A DNA stretch of 64,000 nt from Psychrobacter sp. BI730 (GTDB lineage Bacteria; Pseudomonadota; Gammaproteobacteria; Pseudomonadales; Moraxellaceae). A program made the translations under genes and the position numbers. The stretch lies in the NCBI RefSeq assembly GCF_013414195.1, contig NZ_JAATTV010000009.1, forward strand, positions 80,628 to 144,627, in the 5' to 3' direction. Position 1 is the stretch's first letter. Each line of letters begins with the position of its first letter. The notes beneath the pieces were generated by a model, which had not been told where the DNA came from, did not search any database, and worked only from the letters and a program-made list of their open reading frames with translations. Positions 1 through 9,649 of the stretch are shown one piece after another.

Positions 1-645
1 CTGTGGATCATAGATTTCGTTTTCGTTCTGATAGTTTAATAGCTGCTCTTTGGCATCATTTAGGCGCTCTTCTGATTCATTTAACTGAGTTTCTGCAAAC
101 GCCAATTGATCACGAGCTACTTCTTGCGAAATACGGTTTACGAACTGTTCAGACTCTCCCAAGATAGCTTTGTTCAGCTCAAAAGCATACTTTGAGTCAA
201 AGCCTTCTGTTGATACCGAAAGCACATAGCTCTGCTCATCGAGATCAATGTGAACCCGTTTCTTGAAGTATTCGAGCAAATCTTCCTGAGTCGCATCAGG
301 ATCGATTTCATAAATAGGGTCTGAACCATCAACATGGTAAGCTTCACGAAATTTAAACTTATTATCGAGTCGCTTCACCATATCATTCGACAAAATATAC
401 TCTGTCAAATAGGTCGCATCTTCTTTACTGGTACTATTAACGCCCAATAGAGCTGATAGTCCGCCACCAGATGGTACGCTAGACTCGCTAACCTGCTTAA
501 CCACTACATCTGCAGTAGAAACAAATCTTGGGTGGGCTATAGTCATGACATAGAATATCACCAACACCCAAGGCAAAATCACTAAGCCGATGAAAAGCGA
601 AAAATTGAGTATGTTATTTTTTTGCTTTGTGGACATGCTTTTCAT
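1..645 (-). CDS. kpsE: Capsule polysaccharide export inner-membrane protein, KpsE/CtrB type (partial, cut by window start)
   Basis: The frame is open to the left edge, so about 215 N-terminal codons are visible and the C-terminus is missing. The visible part has a short cytoplasmic start, a membrane segment at about residues 16-37, then a soluble region ending in a Glu/Gln/Asn-rich stretch likely to be coiled coil. This is the layout of polysaccharide co-polymerase/auxiliary proteins (Wzz-like, KpsE/CtrB) that link the inner-membrane ABC exporter to the outer-membrane channel in group 2 capsule export. The start overlaps the end of kpsT by about 32 bases, and a second ATG at 636 is also possible; neither has a strong ribosome-binding site. 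Family assignment rests on topology plus the kpsMT context. Confidence 0.75.
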   Translation of the reverse strand, partial: MKSMSTKQKNNILNFSLFIGLVILPWVLVIFYVMTIAHPRFVSTADVVVKQVSESSVPSGGGLSALLGVNSTSKEDATYLTEYILSNDMVKRLDNKFKFREAYHVDGSDPIYEIDPDATQEDLLEYFKKRVHIDLDEQSYVLSVSTEGFDSKYAFELNKAILGESEQFVNRISQEVARDQLAFAETQLNESEERLNDAKEQLLNYQNENEIYDPQ

Positions 646-1285
646 AAACTTTAATCGCTTCTGTTATATCATCAAACACATGTGCTGTCTGATCCATTAA
701 TACAATACCAATGTCGCAGCTTGCAGTTATATCTTTTAAACTGTGAGATACCATTAGTACTCCAGACGTTTCTTTTCGAGCCTTCAAAATCTCTCTTGAT
801 CTTTTTTTGAAGGCTGCATCACCAACAGCACCCACTTCATCAAGCATATAGTAATCAAAATCAAAAGCTAAACTTAATCCAAAGACAAGCCTTGACCTCA
901 TACCAGATGAGTAACTACGTACAGGCATATCGAAATACTTACCGATATCTGCAAACTCTTCGACAAAACGAATTTTTTCGTCGATATAAGGACCGCTTGA
1001 ATAAAGACGACAAACAAAACGTACGTTTTGACGACCGGTCAAACTCCCTTGAAAACCACCTGCCACCCCTACTGGCCAAGAGATGGTTGAGTCGCTAATA
1101 ATTTCACCGTGGTCTGGCTCATCAAGGCCACATATAATACGTAGCAAGGTTGACTTGCCCGCACCGTTACGACCTAACAAACCAACACTTTGCTTATCAC
1201 CAATGGTTAGATTCAAGTCTTTAAACAGATAATGCCGACCTTTTGTAGTCATAAATGACTTTGAAACATTCTTAACTTCAATCAT
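614..1285 (-). CDS. kpsT: Capsule polysaccharide ABC exporter, ATP-binding protein KpsT
   Basis: A 223-residue ABC ATPase that energises export of capsular polysaccharide across the inner membrane. Walker A (GRNGAGKST) is at residues 38-46, the ABC signature is the YSSGMR form at 125-130, and Walker B runs into LDE at 148-150. The short length and the SYSSGMRSRL signature are characteristic of KpsT/CtrD. The longer Wzt O-antigen ATPases carry an extra C-terminal domain, which is absent here. It lies 57 bases downstream of kpsM and overlaps kpsE, so the three genes form one operon on the minus strand. An O-antigen or teichoic-acid exporter is less likely because of the size and the kpsE neighbour. 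Confidence 0.9.
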   Translation of the reverse strand: MIEVKNVSKSFMTTKGRHYLFKDLNLTIGDKQSVGLLGRNGAGKSTLLRIICGLDEPDHGEIISDSTISWPVGVAGGFQGSLTGRQNVRFVCRLYSSGPYIDEKIRFVEEFADIGKYFDMPVRSYSSGMRSRLVFGLSLAFDFDYYMLDEVGAVGDAAFKKRSREILKARKETSGVLMVSHSLKDITASCDIGIVLMDQTAHVFDDITEAIKVYEKHVHKAKK

Positions 1286-1342
1286 TTATTTACCATAAAT
1301 TATCAATAACATGAATAAAATATCGATTAAATTTCAATCTAC

Positions 1343-2155
1343 TTACTTAGAACGTATCAGATCTTTTTCAACTGCTTTATACATCAGAAGCCCTAAAAAA
1401 TTTATACCAATTGTCCACTCTAAAAAATAACCTATATCAATGTGATAGGAGGGATAATTTGGGGCTAGAGAGTGTTTTATAAGCTCCAAATTGTGCACTA
1501 ATGGATTATATAACAAATAACTAAAATAAGGTTCTGGAACAATAAGTAAAGGGAAAATAACACCTGAAGTAAAATATAGAATTGTAAAAAATATTGTTAT
1601 TACTTTAGATATCTCACCACCATAATGTCCAACAACCATCATAATAAGCGCTGTGCCAAATCCAAATAAAAAAAGTGTTATCCAGCAAAAAATAACAATA
1701 TGTAAGTTACCTAGACTTGGAAATATACCGAAAAAAGACAATCCAGCTAATAATAAGATAAAAGTAAAAAAATAAATAATAAGTTCAAGAAATGAGCGAG
1801 CAATAATAACATCTATATGCCGAATTGCTCTATATATAAGCAAGCCACGATTACCTTCGACAGCACCTAGCGCTCTCGTTGCCATCTTTTGGAACATACG
1901 AAAAGGTACCATGCCTGCTACTAAAAATAACGAGAAATTCATACCTGGTATTAGGCGCTCACGAAAGGCACCGAAAATCACCAAGAATATTAGAATTTGA
2001 AAAATAACCTCTAACGGCGCCCATAAATAGCCCAAGCGATAGCCGCCGAAGCGCGTTTGGAGCTCACGCATTAGTAAAGCATGAAATGCGGCACCCATGA
2101 CTTTAAGGCCACTACGATGCTGAACAGGACGATAAGGAGGTAATTGTATAGACAT
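1343..2155 (-). CDS. kpsM: Capsule polysaccharide ABC exporter, permease KpsM
   Basis: A 270-residue ABC-2 type permease with about six hydrophobic membrane segments after a cytoplasmic N-terminus of roughly 30 residues; the segment beginning RELQTRFGGYRLGYLW is the usual entry motif of this family. It forms the membrane channel of the KpsMT exporter that moves lipid-linked capsule polysaccharide to the periplasm. It is the first gene of the visible operon (kpsM-kpsT-kpsE). The coding sequence is visibly more AT-rich than the housekeeping genes further right, as is common for surface-polysaccharide loci. A short tandem repeat lies about 90 bases upstream of the start. Confidence 0.88.
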   Translation of the reverse strand: MSIQLPPYRPVQHRSGLKVMGAAFHALLMRELQTRFGGYRLGYLWAPLEVIFQILIFLVIFGAFRERLIPGMNFSLFLVAGMVPFRMFQKMATRALGAVEGNRGLLIYRAIRHIDVIIARSFLELIIYFFTFILLLAGLSFFGIFPSLGNLHIVIFCWITLFLFGFGTALIMMVVGHYGGEISKVITIFFTILYFTSGVIFPLLIVPEPYFSYLLYNPLVHNLELIKHSLAPNYPSYHIDIGYFLEWTIGINFLGLLMYKAVEKDLIRSK

Positions 2156-2241
2156 GGCGTTACAGGACTTTACCGAAAACAGCCCCTATGATAAGTAAGC
2201 GCGACATAAGTTACAAGAATTAATCTGTACTTAGACAGATA

Positions 2242-2292
2242 AATCTATGATTTAGTAAGAAATCTATGATTTAGTAAGAAATCTGTAAGTAA
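2242..2292. repeat. 19-bp tandem direct repeat upstream of kpsM
   Basis: The unit AATCTATGATTTAGTAAGA occurs twice without a gap (2242-2260 and 2261-2279), followed by a shorter degenerate third unit. It lies between the end of the tRNA-Met transcription unit and kpsM, where the kpsM promoter is expected. No function can be read from the sequence alone. Confidence 0.75.
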
Positions 2293-2352
2293 ATCACACC
2301 TAAAACGCTATCTATCAATTGCTTCTAGTTTATAAAACCACTTATTTTAGGC

Positions 2353-2386
2353 AAAAAAAAACCAATCTCGATAGATTGGTTTTTTT
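2353..2386 (-). terminator. Terminator after tRNA-Met
   Basis: An inverted repeat with arms AAACCAATCT/AGATTGGTTT and a four-base loop, flanked by an A run and a T run, so it could work in both directions. It sits 15 bases downstream of the tRNA 3' end. Confidence 0.85.
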
Positions 2387-2400
2387 CGTACTGCTATATA

Positions 2401-2477
2401 TGGTGGCGATGAAGAGACTTGAACTCTTGACCTCACGATTATGAGTCATGCGCTCTAACCAGCTGAGCTACATCGCC
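2401..2477 (-). tRNA. tRNA-Met (CAU), elongator type
   Basis: The reverse complement folds as a 77-nt cloverleaf including an encoded 3' CCA. The acceptor stem is GGCGATG paired with CATCGCC, the anticodon loop is CTCATAA with anticodon CAU, and the T loop is TTCAAGT. The GGC start and the CTCATAA loop match elongator tRNA-Met of Gammaproteobacteria and not the initiator, which begins CGC and has three G-C pairs in the anticodon stem. A tRNA-Ile2 (CAU with lysidine) is the main alternative. Confidence 0.93.
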
Positions 2478-2491
2478 GTTTTAGGCTGCAC

Positions 2492-2520
2492 ATTATGCCC
2501 AAGCTGTTGACTGCCGTCAA
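2492..2520 (-). promoter_or_regulatory. Sigma-70 promoter of tRNA-Met
   Basis: On the minus strand there is TTGACG (-35, 2515-2520), a 17-base spacer, and CATAAT (-10, 2492-2497), 14 bases before the tRNA 5' end. Both hexamers match five of six consensus bases. Confidence 0.8.
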
Positions 2521-2600
2521 CCCCTAATAAGCATTTTTTGCAAAAAAATGAATTTAATTCAGATTAATTGCAACTATTACTATAACAAACAATAAAAAAG

Positions 2601-2966
<366 letters not shown>

Positions 2967-3039
2967 CGCGCTAGTATAGCAAACTTATGACTGCCTGCGC
3001 ATGTCTTTTGGATTTATTTTTGTGGACAATATAAATAAG

Positions 3040-3756
3040 CTAAACAAAATTTTCTGGCAGTGTTTCAATATTACCGACCACATTATCTTTTAGATATGGT
3101 ATCTGTAGCCAATGCGCTGCGGGATAATGATTGTCCAAATATTTTCGTAGAAATTCAATAGTGCTATTTGCGATCTCAGTATCCGTTTGCTCAGCATCAT
3201 CATGAATATGATTATAAATTACGCTATGTACTATTAATCCGCGCGACTTTATAGCTTCTAAACTCAGTAAAGTGTGATTGATGCTGCCCAATCGACCAGA
3301 GGTGACCAAAATAACTGGATAGCCTTGCTCGGCAATATAATCTAATATCAGTAGATTCTCTGTAATCGGCACAAGTAAACCACCTGCACCTTCTAGTAGT
3401 ACCAGCTCATACTCAGATTGCAAACGCTTGGTGGCGTTAGTAATCATATCAGGATCAAGTGTTTCTCCTGATAATTTAGTAGCCAAATGAGGAGACGCAG
3501 GCTTCTTATAACGATGAGCACAAGTCGTAAAATCGAGGTCACATGGCTGCAGAGGTATGTCCATTAATTGACGATGCGTAATAATATCATCAGCAATATT
3601 CATCTCACCATTATCTGGATTTATCGATACGCCCGTTTGTACTAGCTTTTGAGTAATGACACTCACACCTTGTTGCATAAGCGCTTTGGCAAGCAGTCCA
3701 GTAGCATAGGTTTTACCAATATCGGTATCGATACCAGAAACAAATAAAACACTCAT
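3040..3756 (-). CDS. bioD: ATP-dependent dethiobiotin synthetase BioD
   Basis: Closes the ureido ring of dethiobiotin from 7,8-diaminononanoate, CO2 and ATP, the penultimate step of biotin synthesis, in the cytoplasm. From the chosen start the protein has 238 residues. The P-loop GIDTDIGKT is at residues 8-16 (GTDTDVGKT in most family members), and LLEGAGGLLVPI is the family's second conserved block. The frame stays open 18 codons further upstream, but the ATG at 3756 overlaps the bioA stop as ATGA (3753-3756) and puts the P-loop at its usual distance from the N-terminus, so that start is preferred. It is translationally coupled to bioA and is the last gene of the coaD-ferredoxin-bioA-bioD run. 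Confidence 0.93.
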   Translation of the reverse strand: MSVLFVSGIDTDIGKTYATGLLAKALMQQGVSVITQKLVQTGVSINPDNGEMNIADDIITHRQLMDIPLQPCDLDFTTCAHRYKKPASPHLATKLSGETLDPDMITNATKRLQSEYELVLLEGAGGLLVPITENLLILDYIAEQGYPVILVTSGRLGSINHTLLSLEAIKSRGLIVHSVIYNHIHDDAEQTDTEIANSTIEFLRKYLDNHYPAAHWLQIPYLKDNVVGNIETLPENFV

Positions 3757-5078
3757 GGTTGACCTCGGTTTTCTAAATACGTACGCACTACTTTTAGCAG
3801 TGATTGGCATAAGGTAGTCAGCTCATCATCAGTAATCACGTAGGGTGGCATGATATATACCAGCTTACCAAATGGTCTGACCCAGATACCATTATCAATC
3901 AATAAAGACTGAAATGTAGGCATATCGACTGCTTCATGCAACTCAATGACGGCGACTGCACCCAAACAACGTACCTCGACAACACCGTCTAATAACGCAG
4001 CAGGCGCTAACTGCTGTTCCATAATAGTCTGCATGTTTGCGGTACGCGCTTCAATATCATAAGACATAATCAAATCAATCGATGCACACGCAACTGCACA
4101 AGCCAGTGGATTGCCCATAAAGGTTGGGCCATGCATAAGGGCTGGATAGTCACTATTATGAATGGTATCGGCAATTTTGCGGGTACATAACGTTGCGGCA
4201 AAAGTCATATAGCCACCCGTTAGCGCCTTGCCAATAGTCATGATATCAGGTCTGATGCCAGCATGTTCACACGCAAACAATTTACCACTACGGCCAAACC
4301 CAGTGGCGATTTCATCTGCAATCAATAGTACATCATGCTCATCGCACAGTTGACGCAGCAATTGCAGATATTCAGGACTATAAAAACGCATCCCGCCTGC
4401 ACCCTGAATAATTGGCTCAATGATAAAACCCGCCAGCTGCTCACCATACTCTACAAAAAACTGAGCCAGCGTCTCACGTTCATCTACTGTCAATGCGCGA
4501 TCAAAGCCAATGGGCGGCGCAGGGACGAAATGCTGCATCGGTAACTGCTTGCCATATAGGCTGTGCATACCATTAACAGGGTCACAGACACTCATGGCAT
4601 GCCACGTGTCTCCGTAATACCCTGAATGGGTTGATGCAAATTGTTGCTTGGTTGGACGCTTGGCAGCTACTTGATATTGCAACCCCATTTTTAGCGCCAC
4701 TTCTACCGCAATACTGCCACTGTCCGCATAAAAAATCGCGTCAAGTCCAGTAGGGACAATGTCGAGCAGTTTTTTGCCCAAATCTATCGCTGGCTGATGA
4801 GTCAATCCACCAAACATGACATGCGCCATTTTACCCAATTGCTTAGTCAATGCTTCATTCAGTTTTGGATGGTTATAACCATGAACGCTCGCCCACCATG
4901 ACGACATACCATCGATCAGGCGCGTGCCATCTTCGGTAATGAGATAAATACCTTCAGCTCGATCGATTACGATATTAGAGTAAGTAGGTGGCAGGCTGGC
5001 ATATGGGTGCCAAAGATGTTGCTGATCAAAGTCGTTTGTGACTTGGATAGATTGCGTGGTTGTTGTTTGCGTGGTCAT
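3753..5078 (-). CDS. bioA: Adenosylmethionine-8-amino-7-oxononanoate aminotransferase BioA
   Basis: A PLP enzyme that transfers the amino group of S-adenosylmethionine to 8-amino-7-oxononanoate to give 7,8-diaminononanoate. The 441 residues carry the class III aminotransferase pattern: substrate loop HLWHPY (residues 21-26), DGMSSWW near 57-62, the PLP-contacting DE of ADEIATGFGR (D255), and the Schiff-base lysine K284 in TIGKALTGGY. Its stop overlaps the bioD start. No bioB, bioF, bioC or bioH is in the window, so the pathway is split across the chromosome. The monofunctional BirA at 27306 lacks a DNA-binding domain, so BirA-operator control of this operon is not expected. Confidence 0.95.
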   Translation of the reverse strand: MTTQTTTTQSIQVTNDFDQQHLWHPYASLPPTYSNIVIDRAEGIYLITEDGTRLIDGMSSWWASVHGYNHPKLNEALTKQLGKMAHVMFGGLTHQPAIDLGKKLLDIVPTGLDAIFYADSGSIAVEVALKMGLQYQVAAKRPTKQQFASTHSGYYGDTWHAMSVCDPVNGMHSLYGKQLPMQHFVPAPPIGFDRALTVDERETLAQFFVEYGEQLAGFIIEPIIQGAGGMRFYSPEYLQLLRQLCDEHDVLLIADEIATGFGRSGKLFACEHAGIRPDIMTIGKALTGGYMTFAATLCTRKIADTIHNSDYPALMHGPTFMGNPLACAVACASIDLIMSYDIEARTANMQTIMEQQLAPAALLDGVVEVRCLGAVAVIELHEAVDMPTFQSLLIDNGIWVRPFGKLVYIMPPYVITDDELTTLCQSLLKVVRTYLENRGQP

Positions 5079-5133
5079 CGTGTTGTCCCTAAAACGTTGT
5101 AAACCCAGACGTCATCAATCGCTTATAAGTACT

Positions 5134-5409
<276 letters not shown>

Positions 5410-5477
5410 TCAGTCATATATGGCTGCTCCTTACTGTTTTAGCAAGTGCTAGCAGCATATCTTTGATGCAACATCTT

Positions 5478-6047
<570 letters not shown>

Positions 6048-6247
6048 TCAAACTTAATACTTATCTGCTACATTTGTCCTAACAGCTGATTTACCTTTTC
6101 ACTAGAGGCTTTGATACAATAGGCAGTTCGACTCATCCATCTCATAATCGAAATAAAAAACAAGACCAGTTATTGGATTAGGATGAGGAATTAGTGGGAC
6201 TGATTAAATAAGGAGCCTATGTCTTAGGTCATCCTTATGGAGAAATT

Positions 6248-6724
6248 ATGTCAAAAAAATCAAAAAAGCCAGATAATCAGATTTGCGCCAATAAAAAGGC
6301 GCGTCATGAGTATTTTATCGAAGAAACCTTTGAGGCAGGACTGGCATTACAAGGTTGGGAAGTCAAAGCCATTCGTGCAGGAAAAATGACGATTACTGAA
6401 GCGTACGTCATATTCCGTAATAACGAAGCCTTCTTGTTTGGGGCGCACATTCAGCCATTGCTATCGAGCTCAACGCACGTTAGTCCAGACAGTATTCGTA
6501 CCCGTAAACTGCTGCTGAACCGTCGTGAGATCGAAAAACTATCTGGGGCAATCAACCAGAAAGGCTACGCTTGTGTACCGTTGTCTTGTTACTGGAAAAA
6601 CTCACTGGTGAAATGCCAAATTGGCCTAGCCTTGGGTAAAAAGCAACATGATAAGCGTAAAACACTAAAAGATCGTGACTGGGAACGTGATAAGCAGCGC
6701 GGTTTCAAACAGCATTTAGATTAA
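6248..6724 (+). CDS. smpB: SsrA (tmRNA)-binding protein SmpB
   Basis: Binds tmRNA and delivers it to stalled ribosomes for trans-translation. The 158 residues show the conserved start ([20 protein letters not shown]), the [11 protein letters not shown] block, and the basic C-terminal tail [19 protein letters not shown] that enters the mRNA channel. A ribosome-binding site (GGAGA) lies about 8 bases before the ATG. It is transcribed alone, divergent from coaD, and ends at a strong hairpin terminator. The ssrA gene is not in the window. Confidence 0.97.
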   Translation: MSKKSKKPDNQICANKKARHEYFIEETFEAGLALQGWEVKAIRAGKMTITEAYVIFRNNEAFLFGAHIQPLLSSSTHVSPDSIRTRKLLLNRREIEKLSGAINQKGYACVPLSCYWKNSLVKCQIGLALGKKQHDKRKTLKDRDWERDKQRGFKQHLD

Positions 6725-6742
6725 GCACTATTTAATCTATAT

Positions 6743-6782
6743 AAAAAAGGACGGCTCAATATTTACTGAGCCGTCCTTTTTT
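6743..6782 (+). terminator. Terminator of smpB
   Basis: A perfect inverted repeat with arms AAAAAAGGACGGCTCA/TGAGCCGTCCTTTTTT, 18 bases after the smpB stop. It could also serve the convergent permease gene. Confidence 0.92.
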
Positions 6783-6838
6783 GTTGTTTGTGACGTTTAA
6801 TAAAATAGTAACCTTTATAATATCTAGCCAGTGGCTTT

Positions 6839-7861
6839 CTATGCCATTTGCTCTTCTAGAGATGCTGCTGTCTTTCTACTAGCCTGACGCAATTGCTTAA
6901 CACCATGAGCAATCAGACATGCAATACCTAGCCAAATCAGACCATAGCTATAGATCATCGCTGACTCAAATGGGTTGCCTAGTACGGTCACTGCCAAAAT
7001 AAATAGCAACGCTGGCTCTAGATAGCTCATCATGCCATAGACATTAACTGGTAGCATTTGACTGGCATCAATATTGGTCTTCATCGCCAAGACACTGAGC
7101 ACACCCAAACCTACTAGCATCATGATAAAGAAACCAGAGCCACTAACCAATGCCAAACTGCTTGGAGCAAAGAAGAACAAATAAGCCAGCGCAAAGGGCG
7201 CAAATATCGTTAAATCAACCAATAATCCGGTCACGGCACCGATTCCCTGCAGTCGGCGTAAAATGTAGTAAACGGGATACGTACCGCATACCCATAGCGT
7301 TGCCCAAGAGACACTTTGGGTACGGATAACTTCACTACCCACACCTAACGCGGCAAAGGCTACTGCCAACCATTGCAGGCGGCTTAGTTTTTCGCCAAAG
7401 AGGACACAACCAAACACTACCATCATTAACGGGAATAAGAAGTATCCCATCGCGGTTTGCACACCTTGCCCATTCACTGGCGCCCACATAAATAACCAAA
7501 ATTGACTGAGAAATATCGGTGTAGGTAGTAGCAGCCAAGCCCATTGCTTAGCGCCTTTGAGCACTTTTAATTTATCAATGTGCAATCCCAGACGTCCACT
7601 GACCATTAAGTATCCGACCAACGCTGCCCACATCGCGAGCATGCGCCAGATAAAAACTTGCGTCCCTGATAATGGCGCTAAAAAACTGCTATAGGCATAG
7701 AGGACGCCAAATAGCACATTGGACAATATGGCAAAAGACACCCCTAATATCAGAGTGCGTTGTTGTGCACTACCTGTCGTCCAAATCGCAGGTAGTGGCA
7801 AACGTGCAACAGTTGTTGCTAGCGTATTAGCGAATACATTGGAGAGCATTGAGATAGACAT
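6839..7861 (-). CDS. EamA/RarD-type drug/metabolite transporter (DMT) permease
   Basis: A hydrophobic protein of about 340 residues with roughly ten membrane helices in two EamA-like halves. The FAILSNVLFGVLYAYSSFLAPL and VFIWRMLAMW blocks are typical of the RarD branch of the DMT superfamily. The substrate cannot be read from sequence; this branch includes exporters of amino acids and other metabolites. The frame extends 13 codons further upstream, but only through a TTG codon, so the ATG at 7861 is used. It diverges from an Lrp/AsnC regulator at 8100 across a 240-base AT-rich region, an arrangement in which the regulator usually controls the exporter in response to an amino acid. Confidence 0.85.
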   Translation of the reverse strand: MSISMLSNVFANTLATTVARLPLPAIWTTGSAQQRTLILGVSFAILSNVLFGVLYAYSSFLAPLSGTQVFIWRMLAMWAALVGYLMVSGRLGLHIDKLKVLKGAKQWAWLLLPTPIFLSQFWLFMWAPVNGQGVQTAMGYFLFPLMMVVFGCVLFGEKLSRLQWLAVAFAALGVGSEVIRTQSVSWATLWVCGTYPVYYILRRLQGIGAVTGLLVDLTIFAPFALAYLFFFAPSSLALVSGSGFFIMMLVGLGVLSVLAMKTNIDASQMLPVNVYGMMSYLEPALLFILAVTVLGNPFESAMIYSYGLIWLGIACLIAHGVKQLRQASRKTAASLEEQMA

Positions 7862-8099
7862 GATAAGCACCGTAGCTATTAATAGATGATAAAAAACCAA
7901 TTGCTAGCTCTTTTTTTAAAGCAGCTCTGATTGGTACAGTCTATTTTACTAGGGTGCTTTGATATATTATCTCTATATAGACGTATTTATGAATAATATT
8001 ATCAAGGTAATATCATATAAATAGCTATTTTCTTACGTTAGCAATTTTAGTGATAATATTTATAAAATACAAAAACTTCGCTATTAAGGATATCCTGAT
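7862..8099. promoter_or_regulatory. Divergent promoter region between the DMT permease and the Lrp-type regulator
   Basis: A 238-base strongly AT-rich intergenic region. Several short inverted AT runs (for example around TAATATTATC and GATAATATTTAT) are compatible with Lrp-family binding, but no specific operator can be proved by eye. Confidence 0.45.
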
Positions 8100-8567
8100 A
8101 TGAGCCATACTTTAGATAATATTGATAAAGCTATTTTGAACTTGCTGCAAGATGATGCGACATTACCGCTCAAAACTGTCGCAGAGCGAGTACATGTATC
8201 CATTGCGACGGCGCAGCGGCGCATACAGGCGCTGATAGATAGTGACGTGATTACCAAACAAGTCGCCATCGTCAATCCTGACAAAGTGGGCTATGGCCTG
8301 ACAGCCGTAGTGATGATAGAAATGGAGCGCTCTAACACTTCAATGCAACATCGGTTTGAGCGCTTGATGGATGCGCAATCGCGAATCATGAGCTGCTATG
8401 AAGTATCAGGTGATTTTGATTTTATGTTGATGGTCAATGCAAAAAATATGAGCGACTATCATCAGTTCACGCGCAGCTTACTGACTTACGAAAATAATGT
8501 GCGCAATTTCAAAAGCCAGTTTGTGATGAACTTTACCAAGAGTGGAACCAAAATCACGCTAGATTAA
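8100..8567 (+). CDS. Lrp/AsnC family transcriptional regulator
   Basis: A 155-residue protein with the family layout: an N-terminal winged helix (residues about 3-55, beginning LDNIDKAILNLLQDDATLPLKTVAERVHVS in spirit, with the recognition helix SIATAQRRIQAL), then the ligand-binding RAM domain (about 70-150) with the GDFDFMLMV core strand. Such proteins sense amino acids and form octamers that bend DNA. The start is supported by AAGGAT nine bases upstream. Divergence from a DMT permease suggests that it controls that gene and itself; the ligand is unknown. Confidence 0.92.
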   Translation: MSHTLDNIDKAILNLLQDDATLPLKTVAERVHVSIATAQRRIQALIDSDVITKQVAIVNPDKVGYGLTAVVMIEMERSNTSMQHRFERLMDAQSRIMSCYEVSGDFDFMLMVNAKNMSDYHQFTRSLLTYENNVRNFKSQFVMNFTKSGTKITLD

Positions 8568-8731
8568 TTATAATTTAACAGTCTCAGCTACACTTACCTA
8601 TCATATGACAATGGATGATAAGTAGCTAAGTTACATATAAACACTGTACGATATTCACCAGACATCCGAGAAGAAATAAAAACTCGATAGTTAATTTCGT
8701 AAGCCCATTTGTTAGACAAGGAAGCCTAATC

Positions 8732-9481
8732 ATGATTGACCATACAAACGCTGATAACAACAACATGAAAGCGTTACTAAAACCGTCAAATTCAAAAAAG
8801 GTAATAGCAGGCGCTTTGTTTGCTACGGTACTAGCCAGCTCAGGCTGTGCGACCAGCTCGCTATTAGACAATAGCGGACACGTCACCACAAACACGACGA
8901 AGCAAATTCTGTCTGAAGATCAAATTGTTGCTTTTGGTCGTCCTGCGCAAGCGTTACCAAAAATACCAAACGCGTCAATGGTTATCGTAGGAGAAAAGAA
9001 CAGCTACGTTCTCACCCAAGGTGGGATAGAAATGGTGAACTTACTGAGTAACCTCACGCAAAAAAACATTCAAGTGGATAACGACATGAGCTTTCATGTA
9101 CCCAATAACGATGGGTACTTCCAAGGTGAGATGAAACTGTCTTATGCTAAATTAAAAGATGAGTTTGGGCGCTCAGACTATCAGTTCTTTTTGCAAAACA
9201 ACGGTAAAGAGTGTACCTCAGCGAGCGATCAACGTATCAATGCTCAGCGCTTTTGTTTTAGCGTTCCTGTCAAAGGCGCTATCTATCCGCAAGTTAGTAA
9301 CTTGGGGTTAATTCAGTCAAACTATCGCGCATTGACCAAACCATATACGGTGAGTTTTTATACACAAACTCAGCAAGATGTCGTCACTCGTAGCGGTCCA
9401 AATGGCGCACAAAAACTGGTACTGCTACCCTTTGCCCTCGCCTTTGACGTGGTTACTTTCCCGTTTCAGCTATTAGATTAG
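8732..9481 (+). CDS. Uncharacterised lipoprotein
   Basis: A 249-residue protein with a lipoprotein signal peptide: a basic stretch (NSKKV), a hydrophobic core and the lipobox ASSGC at about residue 39. A second in-frame ATG at codon 12 gives a more usual signal peptide length, but AAGGAA upstream of the first ATG favours 8732. The mature part has two cysteines in NGKECTSASDQRINAQRFCF, possibly a disulfide, and a hydrophobic C-terminus (VTFPFQLLD). No family was recognised with confidence. It stands alone between the Lrp-type regulator and a convergent unknown gene. Confidence 0.75.
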   Translation: MIDHTNADNNNMKALLKPSNSKKVIAGALFATVLASSGCATSSLLDNSGHVTTNTTKQILSEDQIVAFGRPAQALPKIPNASMVIVGEKNSYVLTQGGIEMVNLLSNLTQKNIQVDNDMSFHVPNNDGYFQGEMKLSYAKLKDEFGRSDYQFFLQNNGKECTSASDQRINAQRFCFSVPVKGAIYPQVSNLGLIQSNYRALTKPYTVSFYTQTQQDVVTRSGPNGAQKLVLLPFALAFDVVTFPFQLLD

Positions 9482-9532
9482 ATAGTTAACTATTATACCG
9501 CTCATCGTCTAGTATCAAGTTTCAGGCTACGT

Positions 9533-9577
9533 CATGAAAGCTACATCTTGAAAGCTACATCTTGAAAGCTACGTTAT
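9533..9577. repeat. Short tandem repeat (14-bp unit)
   Basis: Units of the form TGAAAGCTACATCT follow one another about three times between the lipoprotein stop and the convergent gene at 9650; the last unit is degenerate. There are no other distinctive signals in this spacer. Confidence 0.65.
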
Positions 9578-9649
9578 AAAAGCCCCTTTATATAAGGTAC
9601 GTTATCGAAAGGTATTCCATACTAAATCGTAACGTGCCTGCTTAATATT

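Noticed and set aside
1..2155. O-antigen exporter (Wzm/Wzt) instead of capsule exporter
   Set aside because: The ATPase is short and lacks the C-terminal polysaccharide-binding domain of Wzt, and a KpsE-type gene follows.
3753..3810. Longer BioD start 18 codons upstream
   Set aside because: It would overlap bioA deeply, while ATG 3756 forms the usual ATGA overlap and gives the family N-terminus.
9533..9577. Tandem short repeats considered as a CRISPR array
   Set aside because: Units are contiguous with no spacers, and there are no cas genes in the window.
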